This document shows positions 1-6,478 of a DNA stretch of 15,469 bases, piece after piece (positions within the stretch are counted from its first letter, which is position 1; each line of letters begins with the position of its first letter). This DNA comes from JAFGIN01 sp050301235 (GTDB taxonomy: Bacteria; Fibrobacterota; Chitinivibrionia; Chitinivibrionales; Chitinispirillaceae), in the NCBI GenBank assembly GCA_050301235.1, contig JBNKZD010000273.1, forward strand, positions 1-15,469. Direction: 5' to 3'. The notes under the pieces are model-generated. The model was not told where the DNA came from. It ran no database searches and saw only the letters and a list, made by a program, of their open reading frames with translations. A program made the position numbers and the translations under genes.

Positions 1-404
1 AACGCGGTAATAATCAGTGCGCCGATACATGGGTAATGACACGAGTGAATAATCAGCGTTACAAGAAGATTCAAGAACCCGCCAGGTGAAAGCAGGATCT
101 CCTTTGCGAATACATCTGAAAATTCGAGAATAAAAGGGGGATAAAACAACATACCGGTGTAGGGAGGATTGTGGGCAGATGTTTCCATTTCATGCATGGC
201 TGTAACATAGTTATGTATGGCTATGCCATTGCTTGAATAAAGGACTGCAGGATCAATATACCATAACAGAAATACAAAAAAAGTGACGATGAAAATGACA
301 GGTAGAGCAGTTCGCACTATTTTTTCAAGTTTCAACCTTACAGTTGATTCCAAGGATGCCTGTGTTGTGGCTTGCTTTTTACTTTTTTTCCTGTTTTGTT
401 TCAA
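1..404 (-). CDS. Membrane protein, N-terminal part only (possibly DUF6057-like)
   Basis: An open frame of 134 codons runs off the left edge, so only the N-terminus is visible. The proposed start is a TTG whose last two bases are the first two of the pectinesterase TGA stop (TTGA, 4-bp overlap), which suggests translational coupling in one minus-strand operon. No ATG occurs in this frame before residue 70. The N-terminus is very basic (residues 2-30, many K/R/Q), followed by a clear membrane segment at about 33-51. Near residues 104-134 there is a second hydrophobic stretch containing SPGGF and GALIIT. The PGG followed by a GAL-I-IT pattern after an early membrane helix recalls DUF6057 membrane proteins of the FCB group, but this is from memory and tentative. 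Function is unknown. A downstream TTG (residue 18) is an alternative start. Confidence 0.6.
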   Translation of the reverse strand, partial: MKQNRKKSKKQATTQASLESTVRLKLEKIVRTALPVIFIVTFFVFLLWYIDPAVLYSSNGIAIHNYVTAMHEMETSAHNPPYTGMLFYPPFILEFSDVFAKEILLSPGGFLNLLVTLIIHSCHYPCIGALIITA

Positions 405-1933
405 AGTACGTGTATATCTCCACTCTTTTTACGTCCAGCATACTCAAACTTATAAATATACACTCCCCGATTGAGGCTACTCAGTGAAATTTCAACTAGA
501 AATTTTGTGGAGCTTTCATGAATTGTTTTAAAATACAGTAATTGCCCGGATAGAGAATAGATACTGATTTTATATGTTGACGCTAATACATTCTGTATAC
601 AAAAGGTCGTGCGTCTGCTATCAAAAAAACAGTGGATGGTTCTATTTGACCATTCTGATGAATTGTTCACAGAAGTGGCTACACCATCAACAAGGTTGGA
701 AGCGGGTCCCAATCCACCCATGGAGTTGGCAGCGCGAACAAAAAATTTTGCAGTTGCATCAGGGGTTATTTCAAGACTGTTTGTTGCGACACATTTGAAG
801 AATTTCCGGTTTTTGAATACTACCCAGCAGAGTGCGCTATCATTATCATTCCATTTTAATACTTTTCCATCCATACGAAGGGTTGGAGCGCTCACCTGTT
901 TTGTCAAATTGTCCGGTTGCCAGTTATCATTACCTTTGAGTACATTGGGGATAGTATATTGCGCAGCCTGAGATGCTGAAAGCACTGGATTCAATTTAAC
1001 TGTTGCACCATCGAGACTGTAGGTTGTTCTCCGACCGCTGAGATCTACTGATGAACCGGTGGCGGTTTTACTATTATATTCTGCAAACAAAGTCGGAAGA
1101 ACATTCATGGGATTACCCCAGGCTGCTGCGGTTGGCAGCTTTTTCATGATTGTGTTGATGTAAACACATCGGGGAGTATTATTCCATGAACGTCCAAGAA
1201 GATGATTGCCCCCCGTGCCATCGATGGTGCAGTTCATGAACACGTATCCCCAGGAACTTTTTGTGCCTGGAGCTGTGAGACAACCTTTATCCCTTTCAAA
1301 ATAGAGAAGGCATCTGTTGAAAAACACGTCACCATACCCGCATATAAAATCAACGGTACCATGAATTTCACCATCTTCCCAATAGGTACGGTTTCCAACA
1401 GTGTAGTAGGTGTCCTGTGTGCTCAGCAGCTTAACATTTTTATATATCAGTTTATCGCCCTGTTCTTTTACAGCTACGTACCTTCCTGTTTTGGAAAGGT
1501 CCGAACCATTCCGGTAATTCGCTTTGTTAAGTATGCTGAGGTCCTGAAGATACAGATTGCTGGCTTTATTAAAATAGAGTGTTGAAGTGATACTGATCCC
1601 TTCATTGATTGCTTGATTAAAAATAATAGTGCTGTCTGCATTCTCACCGATAAATGAGACATTTGAAGCCGTAAAACTGGTCATCTGATTTGCATCACCG
1701 GTAAGTTTGCCAATATTGTATTCTCCTTTGGGAAAAAACAGGTAAAATCGTTTTCCAGAAGAACTGTTCTGAGTCGCAGCGGTAACTGCAGCTTTGAAAT
1801 CACCATCAACTCCGATAATAAAGTCGAAAGCTTTTTTTGAAACAGCATACGAAGCATCGGTACCGAAAGAAATAACGATGAAAATTGTTAAAAAAAGTAT
1901 CTTGAATATCAGATGATTTCTTTTATTTATCAT
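401..1933 (-). CDS. Secreted pectinesterase (CE8) with FN3-like and C-terminal sorting domains
   Basis: Pectin methylesterases remove methyl groups from homogalacturonan outside the cell, preparing pectin for lyases. The 510-residue protein has a signal peptide (about 1-30) and a right-handed beta-helix catalytic domain (about 35-335). Family motifs are visible: STQDTYY with the acid/base Asp174, HGTVDFICG with the nucleophile Asp195, and LLGRSW with the substrate-binding Arg248. The usual Gln of the GQAVAL motif appears to be Arg151 (GRYVAV), which may alter the oxyanion pocket. Residues about 346-415 look like a fibronectin-III-type linker domain ending in MGGLGPAS, as seen in bacterial pectin enzymes. 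Residues about 430-510 (ISIYSLSGQLL, LNRGVYIYKF) resemble a type IX secretion sorting domain. An AGGGA ribosome site lies 9 bases before the ATG. It is divergent from the metallopeptidase gene. Confidence 0.92.
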   Translation of the reverse strand: MINKRNHLIFKILFLTIFIVISFGTDASYAVSKKAFDFIIGVDGDFKAAVTAATQNSSSGKRFYLFFPKGEYNIGKLTGDANQMTSFTASNVSFIGENADSTIIFNQAINEGISITSTLYFNKASNLYLQDLSILNKANYRNGSDLSKTGRYVAVKEQGDKLIYKNVKLLSTQDTYYTVGNRTYWEDGEIHGTVDFICGYGDVFFNRCLLYFERDKGCLTAPGTKSSWGYVFMNCTIDGTGGNHLLGRSWNNTPRCVYINTIMKKLPTAAAWGNPMNVLPTLFAEYNSKTATGSSVDLSGRRTTYSLDGATVKLNPVLSASQAAQYTIPNVLKGNDNWQPDNLTKQVSAPTLRMDGKVLKWNDNDSALCWVVFKNRKFFKCVATNSLEITPDATAKFFVRAANSMGGLGPASNLVDGVATSVNNSSEWSNRTIHCFFDSRRTTFCIQNVLASTYKISIYSLSGQLLYFKTIHESSTKFLVEISLSSLNRGVYIYKFEYAGRKKSGDIHVL

Positions 1934-2127
1934 GCCGGATCGTCCCTTTCACCCATCTTACATAACATTAATTAATACTTAATACCGGTAATATAAGAAT
2001 AATGACCAAAAAATCACGTTTTAATTTAAATGAATTATGGAATTATATTAACTACATTATATGATAGTGGATGTATTCGGTCTGATCGTCTGCCAGCTGA
2101 ATTTTTGAAATACCGGAGCTGAATGTT
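1934..2127. promoter_or_regulatory. Divergent intergenic region between two secreted enzymes
   Basis: This 194-bp AT-rich spacer must hold promoters for both the pectinesterase (leftward) and the metallopeptidase (rightward). Several TATA-like stretches occur (for example TATATGAT near 2060 and TTAATTAAT near 1970), but no -35/-10 pair stands out. The rightward ribosome site is GGAG 9 bases before 2128; the leftward one is AGGGA. A shared regulator site is possible but no convincing palindrome was seen. Confidence 0.4.
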
Positions 2128-3684
2128 ATGAAATTGAAACGAATATTCCTGATTTTATTCCTGATCTCACCACACGCCTTTGGTCAGAAGACCATTTATA
2201 TCCCCAAATTCATAAAAAGTATGGATCTGAACAGCAGTTCAAGTCAGTGGTGTCATGCTCGAAGTAAGCAGAGTGACAACGTTGTTGTGTTCTGGGAAGC
2301 TGGTTTTGGAACAGATCCATCAACGGCTTCAGGGAGTTACAAGGTAGATATCAATAAACTGCTTGGCGTTGCAGAAAAAGCTTATTCTTTTTATCTCGAT
2401 ACACTGAAATTTGCGACCAGTGGAACATCGGTTACTGATAAGTATAAACTCATGATCTTTTTGCTTTACAGTACTGAGTGGGCGGCGTATGGTTCCGGTC
2501 AGGATGATATTGTGGGGACACTACAGGTCAATCCGGCAGCAGCGAATTATGCAAATGTTGTAGCGCATGAAATCGGCCACTGTTTTGAGTATATCACCGG
2601 TTGCGATACGGATGGGGGATACCAGTATGGATTTGGCGAAAACGGTGGTGGTGGGAATGGTTTCTGGGAACAGTGCGCACAGTGGATGTCGTTCAAAGTG
2701 TATCCGGAACAACAGTTTACGGCTGGAGATTTTCGTACTTATATTAAAAGTAATCATCTGCATATCATACACGAAACTCCACGGTATGCAAACTATTTTC
2801 TGATGGATTACTGGACGTACAAACATGACATCACTTTCACGGGGAAATTATGGAAGGAATCAAGAAAACCTGAGGATCCTGTGGAAACTTATAAACGCCT
2901 GAATTCCCTGACACAGGCACAGTTCAATGCGGAAATCTATGAGCATGCTGCACGTTTGACAACCTGGGATCTGCCTGCGCTTAAATCCTATGGTGCAACG
3001 CATATAGATGACAGAGTTCAGGTAAAAATGAATTTAATATCAGATAGCTACTGGATAGTAGATACATCAGTGTGCATCCAAAATTACGGTTACAACTGTA
3101 TCAGGTTGAATGCACCATCGAAAGCTGCAGATGTTACCGTAACATTCAAGGGAAAAGCCGGCACAAGCCCGTTCAGAGCGATAAAAACAGATAAAGGGGG
3201 TTGGTGCTTTGGTTTTGTAGCTCTTTTGAGCAATGGTACACGAAAATATGGAGAAATGACGGCTGTTAACATGTCCGGTACGACCAATCCGGAGAAAACA
3301 GTAACATTCAGTTGTCCTGATAATTGTTCAAAACTGTGGCTGATTGTTTCTGGTGCGCCTCAGGAACACTGGCGACATCCCTGGGATGATGATGTCAGCA
3401 ATGATGAACAGTGGCCGTATCAGGTACAGTTTAGAAATACTAATCTGCTGGGACAAAAAACGGATATCGTATTAAATTCAGTTAATAAATCATTATTATC
3501 GATGAAACCCATTTTTACAGAGCATACAATCTTTTTTTCGGAGAATGTTAACTGGCGAATTTCAGGTTTGTCTGGAAAACAACTGGGTGAAGGATTCGGA
3601 TCTACGATTGATATAAAGGCTTTTTCTGCCGGAGGATATCTTGTGAATTGTGGCAGACAGTGTTTCAGGTTTGTAAAAAAATAA
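2128..3684 (+). CDS. Secreted zinc metallopeptidase-like protein (DUF6055-like)
   Basis: The 518-residue protein starts with a signal peptide (about 1-19, cut near AFG-Q). Residues 147-151 read HEIGH, a zincin HExxH motif, followed about 30 residues later by FWEQCAQW with Glu181, a plausible third zinc ligand; a glycine-rich loop (about 164-178) lies between. The pattern of HEIGH, GFGENGGGG, FWEQCAQWM and a beta-rich second half (about 300-440) matches what I recall of DUF6055 proteins, secreted putative peptidases often found with carbohydrate-active enzymes. The substrate is unknown. Residues about 447-518 form a short beta-rich tail (WRISGLSGKQLGEGFG, SAGGYLVNCG) resembling a degenerate sorting domain. 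GGAG lies 9 bases before the ATG. The gene converges on the VWA gene with 3 bp between stops. Confidence 0.75.
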   Translation: MKLKRIFLILFLISPHAFGQKTIYIPKFIKSMDLNSSSSQWCHARSKQSDNVVVFWEAGFGTDPSTASGSYKVDINKLLGVAEKAYSFYLDTLKFATSGTSVTDKYKLMIFLLYSTEWAAYGSGQDDIVGTLQVNPAAANYANVVAHEIGHCFEYITGCDTDGGYQYGFGENGGGGNGFWEQCAQWMSFKVYPEQQFTAGDFRTYIKSNHLHIIHETPRYANYFLMDYWTYKHDITFTGKLWKESRKPEDPVETYKRLNSLTQAQFNAEIYEHAARLTTWDLPALKSYGATHIDDRVQVKMNLISDSYWIVDTSVCIQNYGYNCIRLNAPSKAADVTVTFKGKAGTSPFRAIKTDKGGWCFGFVALLSNGTRKYGEMTAVNMSGTTNPEKTVTFSCPDNCSKLWLIVSGAPQEHWRHPWDDDVSNDEQWPYQVQFRNTNLLGQKTDIVLNSVNKSLLSMKPIFTEHTIFFSENVNWRISGLSGKQLGEGFGSTIDIKAFSAGGYLVNCGRQCFRFVKK

Positions 3685-3687
3685 CCT

Positions 3688-5736
3688 TTAACGAATCCCC
3701 AGCTTTTCAGATATAATTTTCTTGCTGCCGGCGCTATTGGTTATATTGATTCTCATAAGATATGTTCCGGTTCCGACCAGACGATTAAACTTGTTGGTTC
3801 CATCCCACATAATGCCATAGAGTGTTGTATCTTTGGTTGCCTGAAGATCAAGCTGTTCGACAAGATTACCTACAGCATCATAGATAACTGCTTTACCATA
3901 CGAATTTCCTGATATTTTTTTTAGTTGGCGATTAGAAAATACACTGACTAAAACTCCTGTTGGAGAATCGGCAATGATATCCCAATACGTGACTCTCTGA
4001 TAGTCCGTCAGGAGATCCTGCCATCTAACATGGTCTTCTCCCCTAATAGAAAAGGGATTGTGAACCGCTCGTATAGAGATGGTATCCGGAATGACCACCG
4101 GTGTGTAATTATCCTTAATGGTAACAGTGGTTGTTGCCTGGGTATCTGTCTTGTATTCGATGGAACGTCCCGGTTTGGAATTCAGCAGTGTTACAATGAC
4201 TGTTTCATCATCCTCTTTCAATGTGTCTGTAAGAGGATTGATCTGAAGGGTAACACTTTTTTCTGAACCCTTAAACACGATGGAGTCTGGTAATCCGGTG
4301 TAATCAATGTTGGGTGTTGCGGTTCCGCTTGTTTTAAAATAAACTACAAGATCACCATAATCGCTGCTGTTGCGGGTGAAAAGTACGGTGCCGTTTGAAG
4401 GCCCCTTCTCGTTTGCAGTTGCGATTGGTGCACTTACAGTAACCGTATAAAAAATGGTATCAACACAGTTAATGAGGACACCTTCAGTTGCTGCCCGGGT
4501 GTCTGTCCGGACAATGTTGAAATTAATTTGCGAAAGCGTATCCTTGGTTTGCGATGATGAATCAACCCGGACCGCATAATTTATTTTAAGATTCAGTGAT
4601 GTTACAGAATCTTTAAGCATAAGGTTTGGTACATAAAATGAACTGTCTTTGGTACTGTACTGGCTGTAGGTGGTGTTATTGAGAACAAGCTTGGTGGGTT
4701 GTTTGCGAATCGAGGAAAATATTGGTGCGATAGCTTTTGTCATAAGAACATTGAGGAGTGTATCGTAGGATGTCCGAATGCTCCAGACATCACTTAAATA
4801 GTTATTAGCAGAGTAGCCGTTCACCTTGACATTGTTAGTCATATCCTGGATTCGTTGAGGAACACGTTGTGCGTTGTCGTTTACAAAGTAAACAGTGAAC
4901 GTGGTTGGATAATCGACTGCTTTCTGATAATCATTGGGGTTTTTACCACCATGATTTTCAGAACTGGTTTCCTGCGGCATCGGTTCACCATCTGAAAGGA
5001 ATATGATAAACTGATTTTCTCTAGGATAGCGGGATTTTTGCATCGCATATTTGGCGGCATCAAAAGCGGTATTGATATTTGTATACATGTTTGCCTGAGA
5101 AAAAGACGGCTTGTATACCAGATCGGTGGTCATCAACTGGTTTTTAGAGTCTGGACGGGGTACTTTTTTTGTTGTAAGATAGTACTTCATCATTTTTAAA
5201 ACACTTAATGTATCATCCAGCATTGAATCCAGTGGCATAAGCGGGAGGTAGCCTTGTGTTCGTACACCTGCAGGAAATTGATAATCGGCTGGCAGCGGAA
5301 CAGCATACGGTAGATTTTGCGTGTCGAAGTACAGGACATTCTGAAAAACCACCATCCCGACTTCCGCTCCGGGATATTTAGATTTGATTGTATCAAGTAG
5401 TGCTTTTGTAACAGTAAAGCGTGAACCAGCAGTATCGGTAGCTGTATTTCCGGTAAGTCCCGACATGCTTCCGGAATGGTCGATCACAAACATGATGGAC
5501 GGGGATCCGCTTCCTTCGGTACCTTCAATGAAATTCACCGGCATGCACACAAAGAAATTTGAGGAGACAGAATTTACCTTTTTGGGAACGTAGATGGTGG
5601 TGTTGTTGAACTCTTCGGGGCACCGTTGTAATCGCATGTTACAGATTTCACCGGCTGAAATCTGTATCGAAATCAGAAAAAGAGTAGTTATAACTTTCAA
5701 TAATGTGTTTGAGTTCAAAAAGTAAAATTTCATCAT
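3688..5736 (-). CDS. Secreted von Willebrand A domain protein with Calx-beta and FlgD-Ig C-terminus
   Basis: The 682-residue protein has a signal peptide (about 1-28), a VWA domain (about 78-340), a Calx-beta domain (about 435-540) and a FlgD/Ig-like C-terminal domain (about 605-682). The VWA metal-ion site is present as IDHSGSMS (Asp86, Ser88, Ser90), with FLSDGEP (Asp249) as the later acidic position, so metal-dependent ligand binding is plausible. The Calx-beta part shows the FTRNSSDYGDL, NIDYTGLPDSIVF and DDETVIVTL signatures. The C-terminus (AVIYDAVGNLVEQ, MWDGTN, GTGTYLMRI) has the form used in many FCB-group proteins as an outer-membrane sorting or anchoring tail. Role: probably surface adhesion or matrix binding; the ligand is unknown. 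Two consecutive ATG codons occur (5736 and 5733); the GGGA site is better spaced for the second, which would shorten the protein by one residue. Confidence 0.85.
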   Translation of the reverse strand: MMKFYFLNSNTLLKVITTLFLISIQISAGEICNMRLQRCPEEFNNTTIYVPKKVNSVSSNFFVCMPVNFIEGTEGSGSPSIMFVIDHSGSMSGLTGNTATDTAGSRFTVTKALLDTIKSKYPGAEVGMVVFQNVLYFDTQNLPYAVPLPADYQFPAGVRTQGYLPLMPLDSMLDDTLSVLKMMKYYLTTKKVPRPDSKNQLMTTDLVYKPSFSQANMYTNINTAFDAAKYAMQKSRYPRENQFIIFLSDGEPMPQETSSENHGGKNPNDYQKAVDYPTTFTVYFVNDNAQRVPQRIQDMTNNVKVNGYSANNYLSDVWSIRTSYDTLLNVLMTKAIAPIFSSIRKQPTKLVLNNTTYSQYSTKDSSFYVPNLMLKDSVTSLNLKINYAVRVDSSSQTKDTLSQINFNIVRTDTRAATEGVLINCVDTIFYTVTVSAPIATANEKGPSNGTVLFTRNSSDYGDLVVYFKTSGTATPNIDYTGLPDSIVFKGSEKSVTLQINPLTDTLKEDDETVIVTLLNSKPGRSIEYKTDTQATTTVTIKDNYTPVVIPDTISIRAVHNPFSIRGEDHVRWQDLLTDYQRVTYWDIIADSPTGVLVSVFSNRQLKKISGNSYGKAVIYDAVGNLVEQLDLQATKDTTLYGIMWDGTNKFNRLVGTGTYLMRINITNSAGSKKIISEKLGIR

Positions 5737-5787
5737 ACATTCCCATTCAGATTAATTCAAGATGTTATGTACTAAATCTATATTAAT

Positions 5788-5796
5788 ATTATAGCA
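5788..5796 (-). promoter_or_regulatory. Extended -10 promoter for the VWA gene
   Basis: On the minus strand the sequence reads TGCTATAAT: a perfect TATAAT box with the TG of an extended -10 element, about 52 bases before the VWA start codons. No good -35 is seen 17 bases upstream (GGCTAA), which is common for extended -10 promoters. Expected transcript start is near 5781. Confidence 0.5.
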
Positions 5797-5876
5797 CTAC
5801 AAAAGCCATTTTAGCCTGAATTAATTCAACACTCTATAAATTGTAACTGATACTGTAATCTGGAGATAAGGAAATG

Positions 5877-5905
5877 AGGGGTTCAAGGGTTCAGGAGTTC
5901 AAAGG
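5877..5905 (+). repeat. Three degenerate 8-nt GTTC repeat units
   Basis: Three consecutive 8-nt units, AGGGGTTC, AAGGGTTC and AGGAGTTC, followed by AAAGG. They share unit sequence with the much larger array after the receiver-domain gene; AGGGGTTC is identical to units there. This small copy lies between the VWA promoter and the tRNA gene, in DNA without an open frame. Confidence 0.7.
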
Positions 5906-5983
5906 TGATATGAAATTTTTGTGGTCAATGGGTTTGAATTTGGATTCCGGTTTTTTGGGAAGATATTTTTGGAGGAGAAAAAA

Positions 5984-6071
5984 CGGAGGGGAGAGGATTC
6001 GAACCTCCGGTAGGGTTACCCCTACGCAGGTTTAGCAAACCTGTGCCTTAAGCCGACTCGGCCACCCCTCC
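5984..6071 (-). tRNA. tRNA-Ser (GCU anticodon)
   Basis: An 88-nt cloverleaf reads on the minus strand. The acceptor arms GGAGGGG and CCCCTCC pair over 7 bp. The anticodon arm is CAGGT / ACCTG around loop TTGCTAA, with anticodon GCT at 6034-6036. A long variable arm (GTAGGG GTAA CCCTAC) marks it as class II, and the T arm carries TTCGAAT. It decodes AGC/AGU serine codons. The discriminator is G; the 3' CCA is not encoded, since a run of six T follows directly. That run may end transcription. Confidence 0.97.
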
Positions 6072-6410
6072 TCAAAAAGAACGATTTAGATCTCTAATAT
6101 ACTTTTTTTGTCGATATAAATACAATAATAAAAATAGTAAGGATAATTCTTCTGGCAAATCGGCAAAGTTATCATTTTCAAGGTAAATTATATATCAGGT
6201 CTGAAGTTTGCTATTAATGTTGGAAAGTTTTGTATGTTGCAGTCGGTAAATATATTAACACTGCTTTCATGTGATGAATATTTTTCTAGTGCATTGTTAT
6301 TGTTACAGATGTATACTTTATTGGTAATGAATGGCAGTATTTCCGCTTTGTACGGAACAAAAGATTGTTGATATTACTTTTTACCTGATGTAATATTCGA
6401 ATTGCTCTAT

Positions 6411-6437
6411 TGCCTGTTCCACTTATAAGTTCAGGCA
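6411..6437. repeat. Nested inverted repeats overlapping the predicted operon promoter
   Basis: TGCCTG (6411-6416) and CAGGCA (6432-6437) form a 6-bp inverted repeat that encloses a perfect 10-bp palindrome, ACTTATAAGT (6421-6430). The block lies just upstream of the TATAAT at 6445, where a -35 region would be, so it could be an operator. It could also be coincidental; the two dyads are not exactly concentric. Confidence 0.4.
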
Positions 6438-6444
6438 CAAAATT

Positions 6445-6450
6445 TATAAT
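6445..6450 (+). promoter_or_regulatory. Candidate -10 box for the phosphorylase/Enzyme I operon
   Basis: A perfect TATAAT lies 28 bases before the ATG at 6479, giving a leader of about 20 bases that would still include the AGGAG at 6470-6474. The -35 region (TTATAA at 6423) matches the consensus poorly and falls inside the inverted repeats, consistent with regulated or activator-dependent transcription. Assigned from position and box sequence only. Confidence 0.4.
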
Positions 6451-6478
6451 TTGGTATAAATGCATTTTCAGGAGTGCC

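Larger units (their letters stand above)
6072..6478. other. AT-rich intergenic region before the phosphorylase/Enzyme I operon
   Basis: About 400 bp separate the tRNA 5' end from the phosphorylase start. The stretch is AT-rich and holds no convincing gene; a 64-codon minus-strand frame (6286-6480) lacks family similarity. It must contain the tRNA promoter, reading left, and the operon promoter, reading right (see the separate entries near 6411-6450). Confidence 0.6.

Noticed and set aside
283..474. 63-codon plus-strand frame near the left edge
   Set aside because: Hydrophobic only because it is opposite the membrane-protein and pectinesterase ends; no ribosome site.
6410..6478. Upstream in-frame ATG for the phosphorylase (23 extra residues)
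   Set aside because: No ribosome site there, the segment overlaps the predicted -10 box and palindromes, and family similarity begins after the ATG at 6479.
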